From: Hanleya hanleyi
Lineage: Eukaryota > Mollusca > Polyplacophora > Lepidopleurida > Hanleyidae
NCBI GenBank assembly: GCA_036873755.1
Contig: JAVTVY010047822.1
Span: 62,001 to 126,000 of the forward strand
Direction: 5' to 3'
DNA: 64,000 bases
Below are positions 42,305 through 52,809 of this stretch, piece by piece. Position 1 is the first letter of the stretch; every line of letters starts with the position of its first letter. Below the pieces are notes generated by a model, which was not told the DNA's origin, made no database searches, and saw nothing but the letters and a program-made list of their open reading frames with translations. The position numbers were made by a program, and so were the translations under genes.

Positions 42305-43271
42305 ATCCATTGGAACCATTGATGATTTTCCAATAATAGAGAAGAAAAGCAACTCCGAGTAGGGATGACAATTTCATTCTGTATATTTCGCTATTAATTA
42401 TAGCATCTTCAGCAGTGAACAAAGTTACAAACAGCTCTATACGCGCAGTATATATACAAGGTATAATGTGATCTTAGCCAATACACATATATGAATAGGT
42501 AAGTCAGTAATGTCAGTCAGATTGGACAGATATTAAAATGTCATTTTCAGGAAATTGCTGTATACATTAAATGTTAGGAGATAAGCAATATACAATATGT
42601 TGTGATTACAGGTGATACAATACACAATCTAATCGATGAAAACAATAAACAACAAAGTATGGCGATTACATTGAATATTTCTACATGTCATGAAGTTCAG
42701 ATAAGGACTGTCATCTTAAGATAATATAGGTATAATTTTCTTGGCAATCCACATTAGAATTGATGGGAATCTACAAGTGTTGTAACTTGCATGGCAATAT
42801 ACAATTATGAAACGATACACAGTCTAATTTATGAAAAGGAAAATGGTTAATCTATAAATGATATTACCTAAATAATTTTAAATCCTTTGATGCTTTCAAA
42901 CCTTGGTTTAAAATTGGTTTGTGCCAGCGTATGGCTAAGGCTTCTTTGAATAACACTTGAGACCAGTGAGCTGCTGTATCAATAATTTTAGTGTTTGATT
43001 CTATAAGAGACAACAAAGAGATCGGGTCATCATCAAAAGAGCCATTTGCTAGATCAAACATTTGACGAATGTAACTAAAATTGTCGCACTGGCTTACATG
43101 GTTAAACACCTCGGATTTGGAAGAAGCATGTTCTTTCAGGCGCGCAATAAAACATCTGTCTGTTTTGCCGATGTACTCTGATTCGCATCCTGGACATGAA
43201 AATTTATATATAATAGAGCTTCTATATGTTGTTGGGGTGGGGTCCTTGTTGTTGACAAAGAAATTGGTTTG
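42305..43271 (-). mobile_element. GIY-YIG Penelope-like element, truncated copy 1
   Basis: The minus-strand element ends at ATCCATTGG (42305), just beyond the target sequence GAGTGATGACCAGA (42291-42304). It is cut at 43271 by the tandem-duplication junction, after which Gypsy gag copy 2 begins. It is colinear with 48090-49060 in copy 2. About 555 bp of non-coding 3' sequence precede the coding region, on the low-coordinate side. Confidence 0.9.
42864..43258 (-). pseudogene. Penelope-like GIY-YIG endonuclease, copy 1 fragment
   Basis: The frame contains IYKFSCPGCESEYIGKTDRC, then a conserved Arg within IARLKEH, and ends ALAIRWHKPILNQGLK. The CPGC insert and YIG match the Penelope-type GIY-YIG domain, which nicks target DNA. 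Unlike copy 2 it keeps the conserved Arg. The RT is absent because the duplication junction cuts the element. Confidence 0.85.
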
Positions 43272-44112
43272 AAAATTCCTGCAACTTATAATGGATCAGC
43301 AGGATGGCATGACCATCTTGTACATTTCGAGATGGTGACTGAGATAAACAGATGGGATAATGCTACCAAGGCATTAGAGCTGGCTACAAGTTTACGGGGA
43401 CGGACACAAGGTATCCTTAGTGATTTGGAACCACATCAACGTAGGAACTATAGGGAACTAGTAGCTGCCCTTACTTCTCGATTTGAGCCAGGGAACGAAT
43501 CACAGATGTTCCGTGCTCAAATGAAGCACCTTCTGCGGAAAAAGTCTGAACCGCTGACCGAATTAGCCCAGGATATTAAGAAGTTGGTGCATAAAGCCTA
43601 CCCAGTAGCCTCGAGTGAAACAAGAGAGAAATTAGCAAGGGATGGGTTCATCGATTCCCTCAAATATTCTGAATTAGAATGGGCCATTTATCAAGGGAAA
43701 CCAGCGAGCCTAGAGGAAGCTGTTAAGATTGCGCTGGAGTATGAAGCATTCCAGAATGCTAGGAAACGTAAATTACAGGAAGCTTCCCTGAGGATGCAAC
43801 GCGAGAGTCTGGATGATACAAGCAATCTAGAATCAAGTGATAGTAACCATGGTAATGAACCGATAATGAACAATCTGGTGGAACAACTTGCCAGGATCGA
43901 GACCAGTTTGACAACGGTTGAAACTAAGGACAACAAATCACGCAGACGACCTGGAAAATGTCATTTTTTGTGGAATCGAGGGACACTGGAAGGCTGAATG
44001 CCGGAAGCGAAAGCAACAACAGTTCAGGAACAATACAACTGAAAATGACAGCCATAATAGGCAAACACGTGGTAACCAACCAAGTACTCCTCAGTCAGGA
44101 AATGTTCAGTAG
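43272..44112 (+). pseudogene. Gypsy Gag capsid-nucleocapsid, copy 2 (frameshifted)
   Basis: It is nearly identical to 39212-40051. The zinc knuckle retains its final Cys (TGC at 43999-44001), but an extra T in the run near 43970 shifts the frame just before it, so the capsid frame ends at 43997 and the knuckle continues in the next frame. The start at 43272 is the duplication junction, not a biological start. Confidence 0.88.
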
Positions 44113-44948
44113 TTAGTGCCGAGGGCCAGACTCCAGTTAAAACCCCAAATATTGGTCCGAATACAGAGAAATTTAGTAAGCAAAATCATGATGGTCTTTT
44201 CCTACCAACGCAGGTCAATGGAGTAAAAGCGAATTGTCTGATTGACACCGGGTCATCGATTTCAGTTTTACATCCAAAGAAATATCATACGATTCAAGCG
44301 GATCTCCGACCTGCACTTGAACCTGGACATGGTCATATCAAAATGGCAGATGGTGGACTGGTAAAAATATTGAGACAGACCACCTTGGAATTAAACTTTC
44401 TTCCCGACTTGACCACACGACAACTTATGCTCATTGCTGACATAGATGTTCCTGCGGTTCTGGGTTATGACTTCTTGCATGGACACAACTGTAACCTCCA
44501 TCATGGGTGGTGGCACTGTGACCGTAAACGATAGACGATTGGAGAGTCGCTTGCCTTCCATGTTCCGAGTATCTGTGGTAGAAACCGTCATCATTTCACC
44601 AAACACCGAGACCATGATACACGGTATTATCAATGCAGACTCCTCAACAATCATGACTGGTGTGGTTGAAGTGAGTGAACAGTTTGTCCAATCCAAGGGC
44701 ATGATGCTGCCCAGAGCTATTGTAGATCCAAGTACAGGCCATATTCCTTTAAGAGTGGCAAATTTTGAAGACTAGCCAAAAACACTGTACAGAGACACGC
44801 ACATAGCCACTTGTCAACCAATAGACAGAGTAGTTGACGATACCAAAGACAGGGATACAACACATGACAGACTGAATCATCTTGCAGTTAGTAAGGAGGA
44901 AGTACCTGCCCATGTTGGAGATTTATACCAAGCAGATTTATATCAGAA
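44113..44948 (+). pseudogene. Gypsy protease region, copy 2
   Basis: It carries the same DTGS motif and VPAVLGYDFL segment as copy 1, with the extra A near 44183 that keeps the entry frame open. The frameshift near 44500 is shared with copy 1, showing that it predates the duplication. The two deletions of copy 1 are not present here. Confidence 0.82.
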
Positions 44949-44949
44949 C

Positions 44950-45883
44950 TTGAATCCAAACCTACGGTACCAAGTGCGACAACTCTTGTCAGACCATCAG
45001 GCTGCCTTTGCCAAAGATAATGATGATCTTGGCCGAACCAACATAGTCAAGCATACTATTAACACCGGTGATGTAGCACCAATCAGAATGCACCCTAGAA
45101 GGTTACCACTCTCCAAACGTCAAGATGTTGAGAAGGAAGTTTCATCAATGTTGAAAAAGGGTATAATAGAAGAATCAATAAATCCTTGGGCCGTACCAGT
45201 TGTTCTTGTGAAGAAAAAAAATTCTTCTCTCCGCTTTTGCGTGGACTATAGACTCTTGAACCTGGCGACTCAAAAAGACTCCTATCCAATTCCGAGAATA
45301 GACGACTCTCTGGATGCCCTACGAGGTTCAACACTGTTTTCGATACTCGACCTGAAGAGTGGATATTGACAAGTTGAGGTCGATCCAAAAGATGCTGAGA
45401 AAACTGCTTTTTCCACGACGTGCGGTCTATACCAATTCAAAGTTATGCCTTTTGGACTCTGCAATGCTCCTGCAACCTTTGATCACCTAATGGAAGCTGT
45501 TCTCTCTGGACTCAACTGGCGGACCTGTCTATTGTATTTAGACTACATAATTATCTTCTCTGACTCTTTTGCGACCCATCTAACCAGGCTGAATAAAGTC
45601 CTGTGTAGAATCAAAGAGGCCGATCTGAAATTATCACCAAAGAAATGCCATTTGTTTTGGAAAGAAATTGAATTTATGGGTCACATGGTCTCCAGTTTGG
45701 GCATATCGACGGATCCATCCAAAACCAGTGCAGTTAAGCAATGGCCAAGACCTACAAGTCATATAGAAGTGCGAGCCTTCATTGGGACTTCTTCGTATTA
45801 TAGGCGTTACGTAAAAGGTTTCGCAAATACAGCCAAACCATTGCACAAGCTGATGGAGAACGGGAACATATTCAAGTGGAAAG
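44950..45883 (+). pseudogene. Gypsy reverse transcriptase, copy 2 (stop, YLDY)
   Basis: It carries the same motifs as copy 1, the same TGA after LKSGY (45367-45369) and the same TAC in place of the second Asp of YLDD (45544-45546). It retains the GISTDPSKTSAVKQWP segment that copy 1 has partly lost. The frame runs without a stop into the Penelope-like insertion at 45884, so a 484-codon chimeric frame (45445-46899) results. Confidence 0.92.
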
Positions 45884-47159
45884 AATTGAGTGTAGACATA
45901 TCTTATGTTAAAGAATTGAGTGTAGACATATCTTCATCAAATACGTCTACTTACTCCCAAACTGCATTTACTCTGGAAGATTTATTTAACAATCACAAAA
46001 AGTTTCTCAGGGAAAGAGGTATTTGTCTTCCAACCAATCATAACAACATACCAAAAATATACTGGACTCCCAAAATGCATAAATCACCATACAAAGCTAG
46101 ATTCATAGCTGATTCTAGAAGCTGCACCACCAAGCTTCTTTCAACCCTATTGACGAGGGCCCTTCAGGAGGTAAAAGCATTTTGGGAAAGGTATTGCGCC
46201 ATTATTTCTAAGAACTCTGGCGTTGAATGTATGTGGATATTGAAAAACTCAAATGTCTTACGGAAGAACTTGATGCTAAAGGTCACATACCGTACAGACA
46301 TGTATCCACATGGGATTTCTCGACTCTATACTACAATCCCTCATCAGGATCTTATTGACCGTGTAAGTTCATTAATAGTATCTGTGTTCAAGAAAACTGA
46401 TCGTAGATATATTAATGTCGGAAGCCATAAAGCATTCTTTAGCTCGACTACATACAAGAGATATCATTCATGGGATGTTTCTTTGTTTATAGAGTTGCTT
46501 GAATTTCTCATTAAAAATATCTATGTGAAATTTGGTAACACAATATATCAGCAGGATATAGGTATTCCAATGGGTACTAATTGTGCACCCCTGTTGGCCG
46601 ACCTGTATCTGTTCTCTTATGAATATGACTATATGCATGCGCTTTCAAAAACTGATCCATTCAAAGCCCGTTCCTTCTCATTCACCAAACGCTATATAGA
46701 CGATCTTCTCGCCGTGGATAATCGCTATATAAATGACGCAGTGAAGGATATATATCCACCTTCACTGGATTTGAAGGAAACTACAGATAGCCCTACAGGC
46801 ACATCTTATTTAGATCTCTATCTCTATAAAAATGAAGCGGGCATTCTCTCTCTCGTCGACTTTATGACAAAAGAGATGATTACAATTTCGACATCGTAAA
46901 CTATCCCTTTCTGGATAGTAATATTCCAGTGGGACCTGCATATGGCGTATACATATCTCGCTTAGTAGCATTTGCTAGATCCCGTGTTAAATGTGATGAT
47001 TTTAATCAACGTCACAAAACATTGTTGCAGAAACTTATAAAACAGGGCTATTCCACCAAGCGCCTCCTCTCAAAGTTTCTCAAATTTGGCGATACATATC
47101 GCATGCTGATAGCAAAATACGAACGTAGCGTGCAAGATCTATGGCGCTACGTTTCGTAA
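45884..47159 (+). pseudogene. Penelope-like reverse transcriptase, copy C
   Basis: The first frame (to 46899) contains IPKIYWTPKMHKSPYKARFI, the DISRLYTTIPH-like palm start (here GISRLYTTIPH), IPMGTNCAPLLADLYLFSYE and FTKRYIDDLLAVDN with both catalytic Asp. A frameshift near 46860 leads into a second frame (to 47159) with YGVYISRLVAFARSRVKCDD and a C-terminal ERSVQDLWRYVS. The protein ends there without a GIY-YIG domain. This suggests a Penelope-like lineage that lacks the endonuclease or has it N-terminal; the lineage is not resolved because the 5' part is missing. A change at the palm start (G where D is expected) would further impair it. Confidence 0.85.
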
Positions 47160-47567
47160 CTTGTGTCTAATTCTGCTTAACCCGGGGCTAGGGGCCGTAT
47201 GAACCCATGTACTTCAAGATCCTCATGGTACTCATATGAACAGTCACAATCAAGGCGTGACTGAGATACATCTTTTTTTTTAGATGACGACTCTATAACG
47301 AATATTATGGATTAAGAATACTGATCAGCGATACGGATTTGATATTTTTGGAACATCATGATGTCTTGCCGGCATCATTGAAAACTGTTGACCGCTTCTC
47401 TCTTGCAGGAAACAAGCCTATGTTTATGTATACTATGATTGTCTTTTTGAATTTGGTGCTAATACTGTTATGTGGAAAATGGAATAGGTCTTTGGATTAT
47501 GGACGCGGATATTCTCTAATGGACGACGGCTGGATTATGAATGACGGACTAGACGCTTGTAATCAGA
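45884..47567 (+). mobile_element. RT-type Penelope-like element, copy C, inserted in Gypsy pol copy 2
   Basis: Comparison with Gypsy copy 1 (AAGTGGACATCAGAATGTG) shows a clean interruption: the left flank ends AAGTGGA and the right resumes ATCAGAATGTG. No long target duplication is evident. The insertion starts with a 33-bp direct repeat (AAAGAATTGAGTGTAGACAT). Its 3' part matches 31210-31640 and the inverted fragment at 50258-50492. It is absent from Gypsy copy 1, so it postdates the duplication. Confidence 0.9.
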
Positions 47568-48089
47568 ATGTGAGGACGCCTTTGAAAAACTGAAAACAGC
47601 ACTCACAGAGTCGCCCATATTGGCTTATCCATCCACTGAGAAACCATTCATCCTGGACACAGATGGCAGAAACATAGGTATTGGTGCTGTCCTGTCAAAG
47701 TTAGATGACGAAGGGAAGGAATGTGTCATTGCTTACTTCAGTAGAACCTTAACCAAGGCAGAAAGGCAATATTGCTTTATCCGAAAGGAACTGTTGGCAG
47801 TGGTCGAGGATGTGAAACATTACCATCACTACCTTTACGATTTAAAATTTTTGGTTCGCTTCGACCATGGCGCACTGAGATGGTTAATGCGGTTCAAAAA
47901 TCCAGAGGGACAAACTGCCCGTTGGATAGAGACTCTAAGCACATACGACTTCCAGTTGGATATAAAGCAGGTAAACAGCACGGAAATGCTGATGGCCTTT
48001 CACTCATTCCATGTGATACTTGTGCCTACTGCACAAAACAGAAACAGAAGGGCATGCAGGATAATAACTCCATTCGAGTGATGACCAGA
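47568..48089 (+). pseudogene. Gypsy RNase H, copy 2
   Basis: The Gypsy frame resumes at CEDAFEKLKTALTESPILAY and continues through FILDTDGRNIGIGAVLSK, FIRKELLAVVEDVKHYHHYL and DHGALRWLMRFKNPEGQTAR. Unlike copy 1 it keeps the base near 47900, so the frame is open to the Penelope-like insertion. A local shift near 47990 affects the ADGLS-type end. It is separated from its RT by the insertion at 45884-47567. Confidence 0.88.
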
Positions 48090-49379
48090 ATCCATTGGAA
48101 CCACTGATGATTTTCCAATAATAGAGAAGAAAAGCAACTCCGAGTAGGGATGACAATTTCATTCTGTATATTTCGCTATTAATTATAGCATCTTCAGCAG
48201 TGAACAAAGTTACAAACAGCTCTATACGCGCAGTATATATACAAGGTATAATGTGATCTTAGCCAATACACATATATGAATAGGTAAGCCAGTAATGTCA
48301 GTCAGATTGGACAGATATTAAAACGTCATTTTCAGAAAATTGCTGTGGACATTAAATGTTAGGAGATAAGCAATATACAATATGTTGTGATTACAGGTGA
48401 TACAATACACAATCTAATCGATGAAAACAATAAACAACAAAGTATGGCGATTACATTGAATATTTCTACATGTCATGAAGTTCAGATAAGGACTGTCATC
48501 TTAAGATAATATAGGTATAATTTTCTTGGCAATCCACATTAGAATTGATGGGAATCTACAAGTGTTGTAACTTGCATGGCAATATACAATTATGAAACGA
48601 TACACAGTCTAATTTATGAAAAGGAAATGGTTAATCTATAAATGATATTACCTAAATAATTTTAAATCCTTTGATGCTTTCAAACCTTGGTTTAAAATTG
48701 GTTTGTGCCGGCGTATGGCTAAGGCTTCTTTGAATAACACTTGAGACCAGTGAGCTGCTGTATCAATAATTTTAGTGTTTGATTCTATAAGAGACAACAA
48801 AGAGATCGGGTCATCATCAAAAGAGCCATTTGCTAGATCAAACATTTGACGAATGTAACTAAAATTGTCGCACTGGCTTACATGGTTAAACACCTCGGAT
48901 TTGGAAGACGCATGTTCTTTCAGGTGTGCAATAAAACATCTGTCTGTTTTGCCGATGTACTCTGATTCGCATCCTGGACATGAAAATTTATATATAATAG
49001 AGCTTCTATATGTGGTTGTGGGGGGTCCTTGTTGTTGACAAAGAAATTTGTTTTCTTTGTCTCCCATAAAACAATGTAACGCGCCCTCCCCAGAGTATAT
49101 TTTCTGATTTTCTTGAGGCATTGTCGAAATATTCTTTCACCTTCCCGACCAATGTAAGGTAGTCTTATCCATATTTTGGGCATATTTTCATCATTGGTAG
49201 GCCCGGTAGCTACTCTCGGTAAGCTGTATTTGTTTGTTAAATTATCCACTAACTTTCTGGCGGTATATCTGGAGAATCCATTCCAAGACATAAATTTCCT
49301 AATGATAGACAATTCCCTTATTAGGTTAGTAGGACTGCCACAAATCTTATGTGCTCTGAAAACAAGTGATCTAACCCAA
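48090..49379 (-). mobile_element. GIY-YIG Penelope-like element, copy 2, with 14-bp target duplication
   Basis: GAGTGATGACCAGA occurs at 48076-48089 and 49380-49393, flanking the element. Removing the insertion and one copy of the repeat restores an uninterrupted Gypsy pol frame. The element is 5' truncated in the RT thumb and retains the linker, the GIY-YIG domain and the 3' region. Confidence 0.92.
48648..49379 (-). pseudogene. Penelope-like RT C-terminus and GIY-YIG endonuclease, copy 2
   Basis: The first frame (49312 down to 49020) carries the RT thumb and linker (IRKFMSWNGFSRYTARKLVD, IWIRLPYIGREGERIF, YIVLWETKKTNFFVNNKD). A one-base deletion near 49028, by comparison with 43227-43245, shifts it into the second frame (49121 down to 48648). 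That frame holds IYKFSCPGCESEYIGKTDRC and the HLKEH helix. The conserved Arg of that helix is His here. The endonuclease would be impaired twice over. Confidence 0.9.
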
Positions 49380-49381
49380 GA

Positions 49382-49902
49382 GTGATGACCAGATCTGGAA
49401 AATCACCAAACACTGGTCTAGAACAAAAGGACGCCAACCGCCATTTGGGTTGGTTGCATGGGAAATCCACCACAGAAATCAGGAATGCCCAGAACCAAGA
49501 CACCTCATTATCTCCAGTCATCGCATGGAAGGAGACCGGCAAACGACCAAAATGGTCAAATGTATCAGCAAAAAGTCCAGCAACAAAAGCATATTGGAGC
49601 CAATGGGACCGCATTGAACTTAGAGATGGCATCCTCTACCGGCAATGGTTCGGTGATGGGGGACAATCTTCCTGGCAGCTTATTGTTCCCAGATCTCAAA
49701 GCCATGCACAATGACTGTGGTTCAGGACATATTGGAATAAACAAAACTGTTGCTCGGATGCATGGTCGATTCTACTGAGTGGGTTACCAACAAGATGTAA
49801 CAGAGTGGATCAGGAAATGCGAGGAATGTCAAGCATGTAGGGCTCCAACAAAGAAGTTCATCGCACCTATGAATCAGTATCTGACAGGAGGACCTAAAGA
49901 TG
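49382..49902 (+). pseudogene. Gypsy pol remainder: linker and integrase zinc domain only
   Basis: The frame from 49382 gives the RNase H-integrase linker (AYWSQWDRIELRDGILYRQW, then SSWQLIVPRSQ). After a shift near 49690 it gives the HHCC zinc domain (MHNDCGSGHIGINKTVARMH, a TGA at 49777, then WIRKCEECQACR). It stops just after PMNQYLTGGP. No D,D(35)E core can be found, so the catalytic domain of the integrase has been deleted. Confidence 0.85.
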
Positions 49903-50257
49903 TACATGCTCAAAAAGCATGTTGATAAGTATCCTGCCAGGTTACAGGTGGCCACTGAAGACCGCCCACATCGGGGATACTCTCCACGCCGCCCTGAGAG
50001 ACGCCACCAATCGAGTGGTAAGGAGGGAAGGCCAACTGTCAAGCCGGCGGCCCGACCAAGATCAGTGGTGAGTCTGGATGTGTCCCGGGACTATCACATC
50101 CCCAAAAAGAGTGCGAAGTCCTGCACCGTGAGCAGACCGCCATCACCTAAACCATCCGGGGTCGGGAAACTCACAACAACAGAGAACAACCCCAGGCCGT
50201 ACCAACCAACCCAAAACGGTACAGTTGGACAATACAAACGTCTAGTCCGTCATTCAT
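49903..50257 (+). CDS. Basic, polar C-terminal segment of Gypsy pol or an unknown frame
   Basis: An open frame (to 50259) is rich in Arg, Pro, Ser and Lys (RPHRGYSPRRPERRHQSSGK, VSRPPSPKPSGVG). I do not recognise a domain. It follows the site where the integrase core is missing and may be the chromatin-binding tail of integrase read in one phase. Its last codons run into the inverted Penelope-like fragment. Confidence 0.35.
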
Positions 50258-50492
50258 AATTCAGCTGTCGTCCATTAAAGAATATCCGCGTTCATAATCC
50301 AACGACCTATTCCATATCCATATAACAGTATTAGCACCAAATTCAAAAAAGACAATCATAGTATACATAAACATAGGCTAGTTTCCTGCAAGAGAGAAGC
50401 GGTCAACAGTTTTCAATGATGCCGACAAGACATCATGATGTTCCAAAAACATAAAATCCGTATCGCTGATCAGTATTCTTAATCCAAAATAA
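50258..50492 (-). mobile_element. Inverted 3' fragment of the RT-type Penelope-like element
   Basis: The sequence is the reverse complement of 47330-47560. Shared phrases include CATCATGATGTTCCAAAAA, GAGAGAAGCGGTCAACAGTT and CAAATTCAAAAAGACAATCA. It contains only the non-coding 3' end, as a short 5'-truncated insertion would leave. Confidence 0.88.
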
Positions 50493-51288
50493 GCCCCCCA
50501 GTGCTAAGGTGGGAACTCCTCCAAGGGTCACCATTACATCTCCAAGGCAGTCCCCTTCAATGGCAAAAACACCATCGCCAGGGTCAAATCGGAGGACCCG
50601 AGAGAGAACGCCATCACTCTCTCCATAACCAGTCAAGCGGTCTCGGGTCCGATGACTCTCATCTTCATCAACATCCTCCTCCTTATAATCATCAAGTTCC
50701 TCCAGTAGTTTCACTGACACAATACCTGAAATCACAGGGGAAATTGGGAGGGAGGTACCCAACATCGACCCTGTGGTACCCCCACCATCAACACCAGAAC
50801 CACTCATAACATTATTTGCAACTCCTGAGATATTAACACCTATGTCTCAGGGGTCACCACCACCAACACCTGTCTCAACACCTACTCCGCCCACTGCAGC
50901 ATCACCTCAACCTGCCCACTATACCTTTCCGACCATTTCACCCGCCATCAACTACAACCCGCAGAGGTTAGACCCGGAAGGACCACCGGTTGGGGGTCGT
51001 TATGAGTTCCTACATAACGACCCAAGGATCTTCTTTCTTGGTGCCCCGAGTCTGTACTCCGAAACCTTCCCCGCCAGCCACCTGAGGGCAGTGAAGAGAC
51101 AGGCCCTAGAAACATCAAGTGGACCTTCGCGATATGTGCAGCATGTCTCCCCGGGAGTGAGTGCCATTATGCGCACTGAGAGAGCGGTTCTTCCGGATGG
51201 GACAGTTTATGAACTGAGTGCCACCTGGGTGCAAGATCCACGCGCCCGAGTGTTGCGTGAGCAGGGCACCCAAACAGAAAGCAGCTGA
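50493..51288 (+). CDS. Unidentified 3' frame of the Gypsy element (Pro/Ser-rich, then conserved-looking domain)
   Basis: The open part (50773-51288, 171 codons) starts with a Pro/Thr/Ser-rich stretch (SPPPTPVSTPTPPTAASPQP). It continues into a compact segment (VGGRYEFLHNDPRIFFLGAP, SAIMRTERAVLPDGTVYELS, ATWVQDP) and ends QGTQTESS. Upstream, 50493-50772 is Ser-rich in the same direction but has stops. It lies where env-like or accessory genes sit, between integrase and the polypurine tract. I see no signal peptide or transmembrane segment in it, so I do not call it an envelope. It may be the C-terminal end of the polyprotein. Confidence 0.5.
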
Positions 51289-51602
51289 CATCTGTAAATA
51301 GAAAGAAATGGACTTGAGTGTTAATTTTTCAAAGTTTATTATTATACAATTTCATTATAAATGTGCCAAACTACCGTCCAAATTATATTTGAAGACTGTT
51401 TCGTCAATTGAATTTTGATACTCTGGACATTCCACTGAATGACAATGTTTCTTATGAACATTTAATTTCGAGAAGGTGACACATTTTATCCTAATCTTTT
51501 TTTCTGTATATATATTCAAATTAAATGTTGTTAAATTTTAACGATACCATCTCTGGGTCCTCTTTATGTTCGGGACGAACATATTTAATTGGGTGGGGGT
51601 GA
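51289..51602 (+). promoter_or_regulatory. Gypsy 3' untranslated region with polypurine tract
   Basis: AT-rich DNA ends in TTGGGTGGGGGTGA (51589-51602) immediately before the LTR start TGTGGCGAG. A purine tract at this place primes plus-strand synthesis in LTR elements. Confidence 0.8.
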
Positions 51603-52809
51603 TGTGGCGAGTTCTGGTCTGACGAATGATCGACAACAACAACAACAACAACAACAACAACGACATGGAAAAAAACCTCCCTGACGAGAAATCCAGTTTC
51701 CCGAGAACCTACCTTTATCCAGTATCAAATTAGGTGTCCTCTAATTATTTGTGGGGTACCTAGTAAATCCCGACGATGTTCATAGAAGCTGAGATAGTCT
51801 GGTGAAGTTAAATTTTATTTGCCCTCCCGCTCAGTAGAAATGCAAACCGCCATGTTGTTTTCACTGAGCTGCATGTGGTCATCGTCAGCCAATGAGTGAC
51901 GAGATACCAGCAATGATGTCACACTCAGTCAATCAGCACTGCTTGGGTGTTGGTCGTGCTATACTTCCGGTCGGAGGGTATATATACCGCTGACAAACGA
52001 GGATCGTCAGTCCTGTCTGGGACTCACAACTGGACACATGTTTAACTCTGAAGGTACTAATTGCGGTACCAACAGTAATATCAAAAACCAAGGTACAAAT
52101 CACCAAACAGTCACACCAGATAACCTATACTTGGGTTGGGAATGTTTATTCAACCGTTGTTGTTGAACCATCAGTGGGACCATTTATATGGGTAACCATA
52201 CTGTAAACAAACAAGTGTTACCATAACGTAAACAAACAATGGTGTTACCATAATGTAAACAAACAACAGAACACCACCCTGTATTTTGCAAGAATAAATC
52301 TATCTTTATTGTTGTTACAAATCCGTATCAACTTGGTGTATATTTGGGTTTACCAACCGTAACCATCCACCACTGGGACCACTGACCATCAACAGGTGAC
52401 CGTCGACCGTCAACAGTAAACATCAGTATGTGACCGTCGACCGTCAACAGTAAACATCCGTCTGTTATTGTCGATGTAAACAGTGACATTGTCACCACCT
52501 ACCTGTAAACCGTCCCCAGTCATATCAGCTAATACACTGTCAACATTGACCGTCAGCGTGTAACCGTTCATATATCGATAACCGTCAACCAGTGACCGTC
52601 AATTGAACCGTGACCATAACAAGTGACCATCTACAATACATCAGTATTACCGTCAACAGTAACCGTCTAATGTCAATTAGTAATCGTTGACCATCAGATA
52701 ACTTCTTCAAATAATATTTCTTCTTCAGGGTTATCAGCCAGCGACCGTTGACCAACTACTGATAAATAGTATTGCTGATCGCCGACCACTGACCACCGAC
52801 CACGCTACA
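51603..52809 (+). repeat. 3' LTR (1207 bp), complete
   Basis: It begins TGTGGCGAGTTCTGG and ends CACGCTACA (TG...CA). It contains a CAA-repeat tract (about 51631-51661), a TATA box at 51979-51986, an AATAAA at 52293-52298 that the 5' LTR has lost, and the GACCGTCAAC array. Near 52707-52731 a segment (TTCTTCAAATAATATTTCTT) replaces the sequence in the 5' LTR. Confidence 0.93.

Larger units (their letters stand above)
33030..52809 (+). mobile_element. Ty3/Gypsy LTR retrotransposon remnant, multiply interrupted and internally duplicated
   Basis: Two LTRs in direct orientation bound a primer-binding site, gag, protease, RT, RNase H, a partial integrase, an unidentified 3' frame and a polypurine tract. 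Within it lie a CR1-like LINE (34399-38603), a tandem duplication of gag-pol (39212-43271 and 43272 onward), GIY-YIG Penelope-like insertions (42305-43271 and 48090-49379), an RT-type Penelope-like insertion (45884-47567) and an inverted Penelope-like fragment (50258-50492). No frame of the element is intact. Confidence 0.92.

Noticed and set aside
48648..49121. GIY-YIG frame as an intron-homing or repair endonuclease gene
   Set aside because: The CPGC insert, the RT thumb immediately upstream and the insertion duplication identify it as part of a Penelope-like element.
50773..51288. An envelope gene
   Set aside because: No signal peptide, transmembrane segment, furin-type site or Cys pattern is visible, so position alone is not enough.
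29875..51665. CAA-repeat tracts at 29860-29875 and 51631-51661 as linked features
   Set aside because: They are simple microsatellites in unrelated contexts.
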